Shown: piece after piece, positions 1-9,627 of the stretch
Position numbering within the stretch: position 1 is the stretch's first letter
How the letters are laid out: every line of letters begins with the position of its first letter
From: Planctomycetia bacterium
GTDB lineage: Bacteria; Planctomycetota; Planctomycetia; Gemmatales; HRBIN36
Direction: 5' to 3'
DNA: 64,000 nucleotides
Assembly (NCBI GenBank): GCA_016795155.1
Contig: JAEUIE010000015.1
Location: 99,178-163,177 of the forward strand
Program-made: the position numbers and the translations under genes
Notes under the pieces: model-generated
Databases searched by the model: none
Seen by the model: the letters and a program-made list of their open reading frames with translations, nothing else
What the model was told of the DNA's origin: nothing

Positions 1-3000
1 CGCTCCACAAGGTGGAGTCGAATAGCGTCGCCATGGAATCGCGATCAAGCCGAAGATGGGAAAGCACAATTCCGTTGCCAGTCAGATAGTAATTACGTTT
101 GCCTGCCCAATGGAAAAGACGTTTCAGATCAGTTTCATTCTGCTTTGTTTCAAGCCGGATCAGTGGGTGAGCATCGCTGTTGGCCAGAACTGAATTGCTG
201 AACTGGCACCGCATGGACAATCCTGCAGTAAAACTGTTGAAATCACGAATCCAAATAAGCCCTTTTGTGGTGTAAGAGGTACACCTCTCGAACTGGATGG
301 CGGAAATGTCCTGAGAGATTGCAGGTTCGACCTGTTTTATTGATTGAATGACAAAAGAGCCATCAACTGCAATACCTGATTGCAGAAAGTGGGCTGTGAA
401 CGATCTGCTGCCTGCAGAATAAATAACATTTCCCCTGCCTCGTACTATGGAATCGAAACATTCAATGCGGCTGCCATTATTCTGTTCAGCGTTAGTCAGG
501 GTGCGTGCAGGCGAATCGCCCTCTATCAATACACCAGAAACCTGTGTGTTCGCTGTTCCGCGTAAGCTGATTACCGTGTTACGAAAGATGCAACGCCCAT
601 CACCCGACAACGAAGCGACCGCCAGGAGTTTCTGATTCTCGCGAGATGGCTCCAGACGGATGCGGACAAATTCAAAAGTCAATTCGCCATGACGCACTCG
701 AAACATCGAGGTTTCATCCGAGTCTGTGCTGGCGATACTACGCTGTAAGGATAATTCCGGGCGGAATCCTTCATCTCCTTTGATTACGACTTTGCGATCC
801 CCAATGTCAATGGGGTTTAACGGGGTGTTTCCGTTGACTTTGAGCAGAATGATCAGATCTTTTTCGTCTGCGTTTGCATTCAATGCCTGAACTATACTCA
901 TGTAGTGAGATGGCTCCATCCCTTTTTCGTCAACTGTCACCATTTTCGACATGCGGTTCTTTGTTTTGGAATTACTGAAGACATTCCCATTTGGTGTTTC
1001 CCTTACTTGGCTGCTTTCCTGCCGCTGCCCAATCAACTGAAATTCAGCATGAACTAGAAAGGCATTGGCAGAGCCTGTCTCAGAAAACTTTTGCCAGGGG
1101 TAAGTTTCCACCCAGGGAGATCGCTTGGCAATCAGTGATCCTTCATCGCGATACTGTTGCATGCAGCTCTCCAGTTGCTCCAGACTGCGTGCAGTAAACG
1201 AAGATTGATCCCCATTACTGGTTAATGTGCAATAGGTGTTGATGCCGTAATAAACGGTATTTTTGCTTTCGAAGGAAACGCCGTTTGTCTTGCTCAATTG
1301 AAGCAGGGTTGAGTTAGACGTTATTTCTGTTTCAGGCGTCTCTTGAATTCCCACTTGGCACTGGTCGAGCTGTAGTGTGGCTTGTGACGAATCATATATA
1401 GCAAACGTTGAGGAGCGAGCAGTCGCCAGCGATGTGTTTTTCATTTGGATTAATCGCTTTGTTGAATGCATTCCGGACAACGTTATTAATCTATTGTGTG
1501 TTCCGATAGAACTGTCTTCGATAAGGATTTGTCCTGATGTATTAAATGCAATTCCATTGCAATTGCAGGGATACCAGAATGATTTTCTTATAAGCAACGA
1601 CGAAATTCCCGTGGAATTGGCTCTGACAGGTTCAAAGTGGAAAAAGGGAACTTGCTCCGGTCGGGATGTATCAGGTTCTCTACGAATCAATTCGCACTGT
1701 AATAATGATACCGAGCTTTCATCCCTTGCGTGAATAGCCGAGCCAGCTATTCCAACCAGTTCAATTCTGATGTTTTCGAGATTTAGTGTGCCCTGCTCAA
1801 TCGTGAACAAGGGGTGTATTGCGTTTGCAGGCAGTCGAAGAATACTTGTAGTTGAACTTTGCGGCTTGATGGTCCATTTCTTGTTGATTTGCCATGATTT
1901 ATTTCCACGATTTTCAATTACATTGGTTTTCAGCAGAATAACGCCACCGGATTCCCGCTGAAGTATCTGGTCCAGTTCAGCATCCGTCGATACTTCGAAA
2001 TTAGTTGAAGTCCTCACAGTTCTTTCTGAATTGGATTGGACATTAGCATCAGCAGGTGATGATTCAATGAGAGACGAGGTGATCCCGCTTGCCTGTATGC
2101 TTGAATTATCAGCACCTTGCCCAGCATCGCTTCCTAGCCATCTGTCGTAGACAATGATCGCAACCAGCATCAGCAGTATGACTGCGATGACCTGAACAGG
2201 GCTGACAGTGCCCTGGGATGTTGTCCTGATTGATTCGATAGAACGTCTTTCTTTAGATTGCAATTGTGCTAAATCGGTAAGGAGTTCACTGGCAGTCTGA
2301 TATCGGTCATCAGGATTTTTTGCCAGCATTCTGCTGCAGATGTCCACCAATTCCTGGCTGACTTCCTGATTCAATTCACGTGGGTCACGTGGCAATTCCA
2401 GTTGATGTGAATGCAGTTTGCGGGCAGCAGTACCTTCCGGAACCGGTGGCATGCCGGTGAGCATGTGATAGAACGTACAACCCAGCGAATAGATATCGCT
2501 GCGAACGTCTGCCTGGCGTGGATCAATAGCTTGTTCAGGTGAGAGATAATCAAACGTGCCTAGTGTCGAGCCTGGGTGAGTCAGGGTGTTTGCTTCCAGA
2601 ATATCCAGATGTCGAGCCAGTCCCAGGTCGAGCAGTTTTAACCTGCCTTGGGAAGTAACGATCATGTTGGAGGGTTTGATGTCGCGATGCGTAATTCCTA
2701 GTAATGCTGCATCATGAATTCCCTGAGCAGCTTGGGTAATCAAGTCGATGGCAGTCTGTATGGGTAAATTACCATCAGACTGATCCAACAGGTCTTTCAG
2801 GTTCGTCCCTTCAATGAATTCATATGCAATGTAATGCAGCCCTTGATCTTGCCCGTAAGAATGTACGCGTGCAATGTGGTCACTATCCAGTTGTGCAGCC
2901 AGTTTCGCTTCTCTCTCAAACCGTTGTACATGTTCCTGATTTGCTGCAAGCTTGGGTAGCAGCACTTTGAGTGCAACTCGTCGTTCAAGGTGAAGATCCT

Positions 3001-3310
3001 TGGCACGAAAAACAGCAGCCATTCCTCCCATGCCAAGTGAATCTTCGATCAGGTACGATCCTAACTGTTTGCCGATAAGAAGTGTGGAAAGTTCAGCTGC
3101 AGAGCTATCCCATGCACTGGTAGGAACTCCACCGGTGATAATGGTAGCCATATTTTGTGAATGATTGGACGGGCTTGCTTTTACCTGATGAGTTGTGCTG
3201 TATTGGCTGCCTGTTTCGCTATTGGCTTTGGAAGTGTTGTTGATAACCAATACATTCTGCGCTGGCAACGAAGCTGACGCTTGCTCCTGTTTAGGTACTT
3301 GCTGTCCCAT
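1..3310 (-). CDS. Membrane Ser/Thr protein kinase, C-terminus cut by window edge
   Basis: This frame is open on the minus strand from an ATG at 3310 to base 1, giving about 1,100 codons, and the C-terminus lies outside the window. A leader of about 80 residues precedes a Hanks-type kinase domain: glycine loop GMGGMAAVF, VALK lysine, HRDIKPSN catalytic loop, and DLG in place of DFG. After the kinase comes one membrane segment (around VIAVILLMLVAIIVY). The long region beyond it has repeated short beta-like stretches (for example SSVSLLQCELIRR and GVILLKT) that resemble a right-handed beta-helix; that fold is inference. A purine-rich GGGAGAAGTGGGAA precedes the start. The layout suggests a cytoplasmic kinase with an extracytoplasmic sensor. 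The substrate is unknown. Confidence 0.85.
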   Translation of the reverse strand, partial: MGQQVPKQEQASASLPAQNVLVINNTSKANSETGSQYSTTHQVKASPSNHSQNMATIITGGVPTSAWDSSAAELSTLLIGKQLGSYLIEDSLGMGGMAAVFRAKDLHLERRVALKVLLPKLAANQEHVQRFEREAKLAAQLDSDHIARVHSYGQDQGLHYIAYEFIEGTNLKDLLDQSDGNLPIQTAIDLITQAAQGIHDAALLGITHRDIKPSNMIVTSQGRLKLLDLGLARHLDILEANTLTHPGSTLGTFDYLSPEQAIDPRQADVRSDIYSLGCTFYHMLTGMPPVPEGTAARKLHSHQLELPRDPRELNQEVSQELVDICSRMLAKNPDDRYQTASELLTDLAQLQSKERRSIESIRTTSQGTVSPVQVIAVILLMLVAIIVYDRWLGSDAGQGADNSSIQASGITSSLIESSPADANVQSNSERTVRTSTNFEVSTDAELDQILQRESGGVILLKTNVIENRGNKSWQINKKWTIKPQSSTTSILRLPANAIHPLFTIEQGTLNLENIRIELVGIAGSAIHARDESSVSLLQCELIRREPDTSRPEQVPFFHFEPVRANSTGISSLLIRKSFWYPCNCNGIAFNTSGQILIEDSSIGTHNRLITLSGMHSTKRLIQMKNTSLATARSSTFAIYDSSQATLQLDQCQVGIQETPETEITSNSTLLQLSKTNGVSFESKNTVYYGINTYCTLTSNGDQSSFTARSLEQLESCMQQYRDEGSLIAKRSPWVETYPWQKFSETGSANAFLVHAEFQLIGQRQESSQVRETPNGNVFSNSKTKNRMSKMVTVDEKGMEPSHYMSIVQALNANADEKDLIILLKVNGNTPLNPIDIGDRKVVIKGDEGFRPELSLQRSIASTDSDETSMFRVRHGELTFEFVRIRLEPSRENQKLLAVASLSGDGRCIFRNTVISLRGTANTQVSGVLIEGDSPARTLTNAEQNNGSRIECFDSIVRGRGNVIYSAGSRSFTAHFLQSGIAVDGSFVIQSIKQVEPAISQDISAIQFERCTSYTTKGLIWIRDFNSFTAGLSMRCQFSNSVLANSDAHPLIRLETKQNETDLKRLFHWAGKRNYYLTGNGIVLSHLRLDRDSMATLFDSTLWS

Positions 3311-3494
3311 TTCCCACTTCTCCCGTGGTTTGCTTAAGCGATCCGTCTTGAGCATTAACAGCGTCATTCAAGCTGTATGACTTGATTTGTTTAATCTACC
3401 TTATCGAGAAGCGTTTGCCTAGCAGTTCTGTTAAAACTTCTGACAATAATACATACGTTATGGGATGAATATTTAGCTTCTCGGTGTGGTCTTT

Positions 3495-5099
3495 ATGTCG
3501 TTGCGTGTCTCGAATCTAAGACTTGGAATATCAGCAGATGAATCAGAACTCATCGAAGTTCTGGCGAATTCGCTCGGTACCAGAATCGATGACTTGAAGC
3601 CATGGAGAATCATACGCAAGAGTCTGGATGCCAGAAATCCGGACGACCTTTCATTTGTCTATGCGGTAGAAGTGAACGTACACGATGAAGCAGCCCTGCT
3701 GAAAAACAGTTATGGTAAATCAGGCATTCAGGTGTCCCGATCTGTTGAGCAGTCTTTCGAGTTTCCGCATCCTGGTAATCAGCCTTTGCCACACCGGCCA
3801 GTGATTATCGGTTCTGGTCCGGCAGGATTGGCAGCAGCCTATTTCCTGGCCGAGAAGGGTTATCGGCCGTTAGTTCTGGAACGTGGCGCACCTGTCAGCG
3901 AACGCATTCGTGATGTTCGGGCATTTGATGAAGGTGGTGAACATAATCCAGAGAGCAATTATCTGTTTGGCGAAGGCGGTGCTGGAACTTTCTCCGATGG
4001 CAAGCTGACCTGCAGAATGACAGGTCCAGATGTTTTCAGAATTCTTCAGCTCTATGCAGCATGTAAAGGCAAGCCGTCTATTCTCTACGACCATCGGCCT
4101 CATCTTGGAAGTAATCGGCTGCCTGCTGTAGTCAAGGCGATGAGGCAGCAGATCGAAGCCATGGGAGGCAGCATTCAATTTCACTGCAAAGTAGAAGATA
4201 TCCTCATCGAACGGGGAACCATCAAAGGAGTAGTATCCAATAGTGGTTTTATTCCAGCTTCTATTGTAGTGCTGGCGATCGGCCATTCTGCTCGTGATAC
4301 TTATGAAATGCTTTACCAGCGGGGAATTCCACTGATTCAGAAGCCATTTCAATTTGGTGTGCGGATCGAACACCCGCAGGAAAATACGAACAGGCATTGT
4401 TACGGCAAAAGAAAACTAGAAGAACGAATCGGTTCTGCCAGTTTTTCAGTAGTTCAGAAGTCGAGATCGGGACTGGATTTGTTCAGTTTCTGCATGTGTG
4501 CGGGAGGGTATGTCATGCCCAGTGTGTCTGAACCGGGAGCATTCTGCACCAACGGCATGAGCATGTCTAAGCGAGATTCTCCATTCGCCAACAGTGGTTT
4601 GGTAGTTACACTCGATTCATCCTTCTTTGGCTCAGAGCATCCGCTGGCCGGTATGTACCTGCAGCGACAATATGAATCGCTGGCATATGAATTAAGCCGG
4701 GAAAGGTATGCTTGTCCCATCCAATGGGGAAAAGATTTTCTTGAAGACAGAACGAGTAACGGCAAACTGCCAAGCAGTTATCCACGTGAGACCATCAATG
4801 CTCAGTTAAAAACGCTTCTGCCTTCTTCGATATCTCAGGTTTTGAGCCAGGCGTTGCCAATCATTGATCGACGTTGGAACGGTCAATTCCTCAAAGAAGC
4901 TACCTTGGTGGGGCCGGAAGCCAGAGGTAGTGCACCGGTCCGTATTCCGCGTGATGAACTGACGAGACAGGTAACCGGTATCGAAGGGCTGTATCCAGTA
5001 GGAGAAGGCGCTGGCTATGCAGGCGGAATCATTTCTGCAGCAGTTGATGGTTTACGTACTTCCAAAGCAATCGTCGCACGGTATGCTGTTACCAGTTAG
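3495..5099 (+). CDS. FAD-dependent oxidoreductase (COG2509-like)
   Basis: The product is a 534-residue flavoprotein. An N-terminal domain of about 95 residues precedes a Rossmann FAD-binding motif GSGPAG at residues 106-111, with an acidic residue ending the second strand (VLERG). The segment NYLFGEGGAGTFSDGKLT and the C-terminal GLYPVGEGAGYAGGI are typical of the uncharacterised FAD-dependent dehydrogenases of COG2509, and the length fits. Substrate and electron acceptor are unknown. I prefer the ATG at 3495 over an in-frame GTG at 3486, because the family normally starts close to the first beta strand. The gene is divergent from the kinase gene to its left and is followed after 29 bases by a second oxidoreductase gene. 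Confidence 0.85.
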   Translation: MSLRVSNLRLGISADESELIEVLANSLGTRIDDLKPWRIIRKSLDARNPDDLSFVYAVEVNVHDEAALLKNSYGKSGIQVSRSVEQSFEFPHPGNQPLPHRPVIIGSGPAGLAAAYFLAEKGYRPLVLERGAPVSERIRDVRAFDEGGEHNPESNYLFGEGGAGTFSDGKLTCRMTGPDVFRILQLYAACKGKPSILYDHRPHLGSNRLPAVVKAMRQQIEAMGGSIQFHCKVEDILIERGTIKGVVSNSGFIPASIVVLAIGHSARDTYEMLYQRGIPLIQKPFQFGVRIEHPQENTNRHCYGKRKLEERIGSASFSVVQKSRSGLDLFSFCMCAGGYVMPSVSEPGAFCTNGMSMSKRDSPFANSGLVVTLDSSFFGSEHPLAGMYLQRQYESLAYELSRERYACPIQWGKDFLEDRTSNGKLPSSYPRETINAQLKTLLPSSISQVLSQALPIIDRRWNGQFLKEATLVGPEARGSAPVRIPRDELTRQVTGIEGLYPVGEGAGYAGGIISAAVDGLRTSKAIVARYAVTS

Positions 5100-5128
5100 T
5101 CTTCTGCAACAAATAGCGAGATTCAGTC

Positions 5129-6136
5129 ATGATCAAGGTAATGATGCTCATGATGGCAGTATGTGCTTTGACGAGCAGCAGTATCGGTTATGCCCAAAAT
5201 GTGAGTGAAATCAAAGTGGGAATTATCGGTTGTGATACCTCCCATGTCATCGCATTCACCAAAATCCTGAACAGCAAACAGCCCCTTCAGGAAGCTGACG
5301 GTATCAGGGTTGTTGTCGCATTTCCTGGCGGCAGTCCGGATCTGCCCGATAGTCAAGATCGTGTTGCCGGATATGTGGCGCAATTGAAAAATGAATTCCA
5401 TGTTGAAATTGTCGACTCTATTCCTGCTTTGCTGGGCAAGTGCGATGCCGTGCTCCTGGAGAGTGTTGATGGCAGACCGCACTGGGAACAGGTACAACCC
5501 ATCCTGGCTGCTGGCAAACCAGTGTTTGTTGATAAACCATTTGCAGGTTCGCTGGTAGATGCTATTCGTATTGCACAGTTGGCTGAGAAAACCAAAACCC
5601 CGGTCTTCAGCAGTTCTGCACTGAGATTTACGCCAGGTATCGCGAAGGCAAGGAATGACGAAAAAACAGGTAATGTAATCGGTTGCCTGGCGTACAGTCC
5701 ATGTGCCGTGAATCAATATCATCCCGATCTTTATTGGTACGGCATTCACGGCGCTGAAACACTTTTTACCATCATGGGAAAAGGATGTGTCTCGGTTCAG
5801 CGTACCTATACCGAAGGAACTGATATTGTCACCGGTGTCTGGAACGATGGACGCGTAGGAACTTTCCGTGGTATTCGCCATGGCCACAAGGAGTTTGGCG
5901 CATTGGTATTTGGAACCAAAGGCGTCCATACAACTGGTGGATTTACAGGGTACGACCCGTTAGTTGTCGAGATTGCCAGATTCTTCAAAACTGGCAAATC
6001 ACCAGTGCCACTTTCTGAAACCATTGAGATACTGGCATTCATGAATGCTGCAGATATCAGCAAAAAGAACAACGGAGCCGTCGTCCTGTTATCTGATGTT
6101 CTGGAAAGAGCTAAGCAGCAGGCAGCAGGCAAATAG
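5129..6136 (+). CDS. Secreted Gfo/Idh/MocA-family oxidoreductase
   Basis: This 335-residue protein begins with a signal peptide (MIKVMMLMMAVCALTSSSIGYAQ). A Rossmann nucleotide-binding start follows (VGIIGCDTSH), then the family's VDKPFAGS segment, which carries the Lys-Pro usual for Gfo/Idh/MocA NAD(P)-dependent sugar dehydrogenases. Planctomycetes have many exported members of this family of unknown substrate. The GxGxxG is degenerate (GIIGCDTSH), so cofactor binding may be atypical. The gene starts 29 bases after the preceding oxidoreductase gene and is probably cotranscribed with it. The sugar substrate cannot be told from sequence. Confidence 0.85.
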   Translation: MIKVMMLMMAVCALTSSSIGYAQNVSEIKVGIIGCDTSHVIAFTKILNSKQPLQEADGIRVVVAFPGGSPDLPDSQDRVAGYVAQLKNEFHVEIVDSIPALLGKCDAVLLESVDGRPHWEQVQPILAAGKPVFVDKPFAGSLVDAIRIAQLAEKTKTPVFSSSALRFTPGIAKARNDEKTGNVIGCLAYSPCAVNQYHPDLYWYGIHGAETLFTIMGKGCVSVQRTYTEGTDIVTGVWNDGRVGTFRGIRHGHKEFGALVFGTKGVHTTGGFTGYDPLVVEIARFFKTGKSPVPLSETIEILAFMNAADISKKNNGAVVLLSDVLERAKQQAAGK

Positions 6137-6198
6137 TTGGTAATAATCAGAGTGTTGAGTAAAATAAAATTACCGAGAAATTGCAGGTTCACGTAAAC

Positions 6199-6630
6199 AT
6201 GTCAAAAAAACACGCAAAAACCTCTGTCGTCGCCTTCAAAGTCGAAACCGAGCTGGCTGATATTTTGAATCAATTACCAAATAAAAGTGCTTTCATTCGA
6301 AAAGCCATCGTTAATCAGTTGGATATGGCATGTCCACTTTGTTCGGGTGCCGGAATGCTTCCCAAAGGCCTCCATGATCACTTTGCACCGCTGGTCAGTA
6401 AGCTTAACAACAAAGCATGTGAAGAATGTGGCGATAAAGCAGCAGTACTCGCGAATTCCATCGAGGAATTGAACGCTGAAGATCGATTACGTCTTGAACA
6501 GTTTTTTCATGGCGGGCCATTTTATTGCAATCCTTGTTATACCAAAGCAGCATCGTGTCATGATTGTGGCTGGCATATCGCACCTGACCAAATCAAGAAT
6601 CACCAGCGTCAATCACATCATGCCAGATAG
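6199..6630 (+). CDS. RHH-like protein with zinc-finger Cys/His motifs
   Basis: The product has 143 residues. The N-terminal 45 residues (SVVAFKVETELADILNQLP, then NKSAFIRKAI) resemble a CopG-type ribbon-helix-helix. The rest is rich in paired cysteines: CPLCSGAG, CEECGD, CNPCY, and a C-terminal CHDCGWHI with HQRQSHH, the latter like a C2H2 finger. This suggests a small zinc-dependent DNA-binding regulator. An in-frame TTG at 6181 is also possible, but the ATG at 6199 places the RHH at the extreme N-terminus, as is usual. Its target is unknown. It stands alone, 62 bases after the upstream gene. Confidence 0.7.
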   Translation: MSKKHAKTSVVAFKVETELADILNQLPNKSAFIRKAIVNQLDMACPLCSGAGMLPKGLHDHFAPLVSKLNNKACEECGDKAAVLANSIEELNAEDRLRLEQFFHGGPFYCNPCYTKAASCHDCGWHIAPDQIKNHQRQSHHAR

Positions 6631-6730
6631 TTCTGCATCATTTTTTGTGATTATGCAGATTATGTGTTATGTTTCGGTTATACGGGAGAAGTAAGCGAAG
6701 CTGCAGCCCACAGCAGTTTGGGACAGTTAA

Positions 6731-6880
6731 ATGGATATCAATCTTTTAGGCGTTTTAGCCATCTGCGCCATTTACGGCATTTGGCGAGTATTAGACTATC
6801 GTAGACAGCAACTCCAGCAGGCTGCCATACGATCGAGAATAACCTGGATGCTCTGGCTGGCAGCTAACGAAACGCAATAA
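6731..6880 (+). CDS. Small hydrophobic protein, 49 residues
   Basis: ATG at 6731 to TAA at 6878-6880 encodes MDINLLGVLAICAIYGIWRV followed by a basic, Gln-rich tail and a second short hydrophobic patch (TWMLWLA). One N-terminal membrane helix followed by positive charges is a common small-protein layout. No clear Shine-Dalgarno sequence is seen (GGGACAGTTAA precedes the ATG). It fills the gap before the convergent gene at 6885. I do not recognise a family, and it could be a chance ORF. Confidence 0.4.
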   Translation: MDINLLGVLAICAIYGIWRVLDYRRQQLQQAAIRSRITWMLWLAANETQ

Positions 6881-6884
6881 CAGT

Positions 6885-7160
6885 TTACTTTTGACGAACT
6901 GGTATTGAAATCCCAGCAGTAGCAGACTGCTGTGCGGGCTGGTCCATGACATTACAGATGATTAAAGCTTCTGGTTCAATGTCATACCAGCCACCATCGT
7001 GAAAATCAACCAGGCATTTTCCATTTTGATTCACTGTAATTACGATTCCCATTTTCTCTGCGAACCTGATCATCTCTGGCAGATTTGGATTAACTTTTAC
7101 ATTTCTTCCCGTCCAATTTGCCTTGAGTGTATTCCATCGATCTGTTGAATGATTGGTCAT
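6885..7160 (-). CDS. Conserved-looking hypothetical protein downstream of pdxA
   Basis: This 91-residue protein starts MTNHSTDRWNTLKANWTGRN. The ATG at 7160 lies next to the pdxA stop codon, with CAGGGA as a plausible ribosome site inside the end of pdxA, so the two are probably translationally coupled. A further upstream ATG at 7169 overlaps pdxA. No domain is recognised. The middle part (MIRFAEKMGIVITVNQNGKC, then LVDFHDGGWYDIEPEA) is beta-strand-like and acidic. It contains no signal peptide or membrane segment. Its function is unknown. Confidence 0.6.
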   Translation of the reverse strand: MTNHSTDRWNTLKANWTGRNVKVNPNLPEMIRFAEKMGIVITVNQNGKCLVDFHDGGWYDIEPEALIICNVMDQPAQQSATAGISIPVRQK

Positions 7161-7161
7161 T

Positions 7162-8199
7162 TTATACATCCCTGTTTTGATGCAGAAGACATGCCACTTC
7201 AATAGCTGCCTGCAAGCTGTATGGATCAGCAATCCAGTCGTTGACTATATCGTAAGCAGTGCCGTGTGCCACGCTGGTTCGAATGATCGGCAATCCGAGA
7301 GTAATGTTGACGAGATGAAACCCGGAGATCAGCTTGAGAGCAATATGCCCCTGATCATGGTACATGGCTACGATGCCATCGAATTCACCCCGTTGGGCAC
7401 GCTTAAACAATGTATCACTGGGCCATGGGCCGGAGACAGTTATGCCCTGTCTCTGAGCCTTTAGCACTGCAGGAGCGATGTTCTTTTCTTCCTCGTTGCC
7501 AAATATCCCACCATCGCTGGCATGGGGATTCAATGCACAGACTCCAATTCTTGGTTGAGAGCCAATCAGCTTTTTCATGATATTCGCTGTAAGTACAATC
7601 TTTTCGAGTACATTGGCAGGCGTGATATAGTCAAAAATAGATCGCAGACTTTGATGCAGGGTAACATGTGCGACTCCAAGTCCGAGGTGTGTATTCTCCA
7701 AGTCATGCTTACTCGCAGGGGCATAAAGCATCATGGCATATTCTTTGACATGACAGGCGTCAGCGAGAATTTCTGTATGTCCAGGGTAATCTAATCCTGC
7801 AAGATACAACCCCTCCTTATGCAGAGGGAGCGTGACAATCGCGTCCGCAATCTTTTGTTGAGTCTGTTGAATTGCAAGTTGAAGAAAGTCGAAAGCAGCT
7901 TGTCCCGCTCCAGCTTGTGCTTTACCAGGGGTTACCTCGCATAAGTTGACCTGTGTGCCTTGTAGACACGGCATGATGTTTCGATTTGATGCTGGCCACG
8001 ATGTCAAATCGGTAATGGGATTAATCCTGATTCCTATGCTGTATTTTTCATTTAATCGTTCAAGCCACTCAACATCGCCCACAACTACCGGTTGAGAATA
8101 GGCAAACAGTTCAGACTTTGTCCAGCTTTTCAATAATACTTCAGGCCCAATCCCGGCAACATCCCCCAAGGTAATCAATAGTCGCGGTAATGCATGCAT
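7162..8199 (-). CDS. pdxA: 4-hydroxythreonine-4-phosphate dehydrogenase
   Basis: This 345-residue enzyme is slightly longer than the usual 330. PdxA oxidises 4-phosphohydroxy-L-threonine in the DXP-dependent pyridoxal phosphate pathway. Family motifs visible are ITLGDVAGIGPEV at the N-terminus, PGHTEILA (metal-ligand His), YHDQGHIALKL (second metal His), and GLPIIRTSVAHGTAYDI near the C-terminus. A related dehydrogenase of the PdxA2 type cannot be excluded. The gene is divergent from the gene at 8305, with a 105-base promoter region between them, and is followed directly by a small hypothetical gene. Confidence 0.92.
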   Translation of the reverse strand: MHALPRLLITLGDVAGIGPEVLLKSWTKSELFAYSQPVVVGDVEWLERLNEKYSIGIRINPITDLTSWPASNRNIMPCLQGTQVNLCEVTPGKAQAGAGQAAFDFLQLAIQQTQQKIADAIVTLPLHKEGLYLAGLDYPGHTEILADACHVKEYAMMLYAPASKHDLENTHLGLGVAHVTLHQSLRSIFDYITPANVLEKIVLTANIMKKLIGSQPRIGVCALNPHASDGGIFGNEEEKNIAPAVLKAQRQGITVSGPWPSDTLFKRAQRGEFDGIVAMYHDQGHIALKLISGFHLVNITLGLPIIRTSVAHGTAYDIVNDWIADPYSLQAAIEVACLLHQNRDV

Positions 8200-8304
8200 C
8201 AGAAGTGCATTCCTTGAGGAAATCTCTGTAACATTTTATTGTATTGCCATGCTGGCCAGACTATCATCGATAAATCGAGTTCTTTCATCATCTGAGTCAA
8301 ATCC

Positions 8305-9615
8305 ATGTTTCGATTGGCAGCTTTATCCACTCTTCTGATTTGCATTTGCTGGATTTCTCCAGTTCAGTCAGATCCAGTGCGACCCATGACCGGCTCTAAA
8401 GATGGCCCAACAACGACACTGACCCCGGCACAGATTGAACTGCTGGTCACACAATTAGGGGATAAACAATACAAAATCCGGCAAAATGCCAGGAGTACGT
8501 TGGAGCAACTCGGACCCATTGCACTTCCCTATCTACAATCTGCACTGGCAAAAGAAAAGAATCCTGAAGTCATCAGGCAATTGAATTCTCTGATTCCTGG
8601 CCTGGAGCAGATGGCGGCACTGTCACCAACCACGCTGACACTGACCTGTAAAGACATGCCACTGGCTGATGTGATCAAGGAGATCGAAAAACAGTCAAAG
8701 TACAAAATTGAAATGATGGGCGGCAAGCAGGATAAAGTAACTGTGAGCCTGCAATGGGATAAAGTCCATTTCTGGCAGGCTCTCCATTCGCTCTGTGATC
8801 AGCACGGACTCATGTTCCAGGAAGGCTGGTATGGAAATGATAATGTGACCATACGGCTCATGCCAGGCGAATCAAACAACAGCTATCGATATCTTGAAGG
8901 ACCATTTCGAGTGACGGTAACAGGATTTCATTACAATCGGAGCCTGCAATTCACCGCCCAGGGCGGTTCGTCCTCATCCAATGAATCCCTGCAGGCCAAT
9001 CTAACTGTGACTGTCGAACCCAGGCTGCCTTTACTGAGTGTTAAACAGCCGATCTTCACCGATGCGATTACTGAAACAAACGAGAACTTGCTGTTGCCTG
9101 TTAATCCGCAGCGAACACCCTACTATCAGCATGGTTATCGATCTTTCATGCATCAGGTCAATGCTCAACTCAAACCGTCTAATTCTGCACGCAGAATCAA
9201 ATCCCTGAAAGGAACGATTCCTGTAACTGTCGTTGCACAAACCAAGCCTGTCATCACGGTAGAAAAATTATCTGAAGCAAAAGGCAAGACTTTCAAGCAG
9301 GGTACGAGTACCCTGCGCATCGATGACATTACTTCTGAACGTGGACAGAACGGTATTAAAATGTCGCTGACGGAAGGTGCTGCCAATAACCCCAGTGACT
9401 ATTCCTGGATGAATTCCATTCAACAGAGAATAGAAGTATTTGACGAGAAGGGAAACAAACTTCAGAACTATGGTGGCAGTTGGGGAATGAACGGCAATAA
9501 CAACATCAATGGAACATTCCAGTTCAGCGGCGTGCCTGCCAAATTGATCTACTATGATTGGATTACCATGAATTATCAGATTCCATTCAGCTTCGAAGAT
9601 TTGCCACTGCCATAA
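8305..9615 (+). CDS. Secreted HEAT-like protein with STN-like domain
   Basis: The product has 436 residues. A signal peptide (MFRLAALSTLLICICWISPV) leads into a HEAT-like helical pair (LLVTQLGDKQYKIRQNARST, GPIALPYLQSALA). A segment like the secretin/TonB short N-terminal fold follows (LTLTCKDMPLADVIKEIEKQ, YKIEMMG). The remaining 260 residues are beta-rich with no recognised family. This arrangement of damaged-looking HEAT repeats plus a small STN-type domain occurs in other planctomycete exported proteins. The role is unknown. The stop lies 12 bases from the convergent gene at 9628. Confidence 0.65.
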   Translation: MFRLAALSTLLICICWISPVQSDPVRPMTGSKDGPTTTLTPAQIELLVTQLGDKQYKIRQNARSTLEQLGPIALPYLQSALAKEKNPEVIRQLNSLIPGLEQMAALSPTTLTLTCKDMPLADVIKEIEKQSKYKIEMMGGKQDKVTVSLQWDKVHFWQALHSLCDQHGLMFQEGWYGNDNVTIRLMPGESNNSYRYLEGPFRVTVTGFHYNRSLQFTAQGGSSSSNESLQANLTVTVEPRLPLLSVKQPIFTDAITETNENLLLPVNPQRTPYYQHGYRSFMHQVNAQLKPSNSARRIKSLKGTIPVTVVAQTKPVITVEKLSEAKGKTFKQGTSTLRIDDITSERGQNGIKMSLTEGAANNPSDYSWMNSIQQRIEVFDEKGNKLQNYGGSWGMNGNNNINGTFQFSGVPAKLIYYDWITMNYQIPFSFEDLPLP

Positions 9616-9627
9616 TGTTCTGGTGGT

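Noticed and set aside
380..1961. Several plus-strand short frames in the first 2 kb
   Set aside because: All lie opposite the continuous minus-strand kinase frame that runs from 3310 through the left edge.
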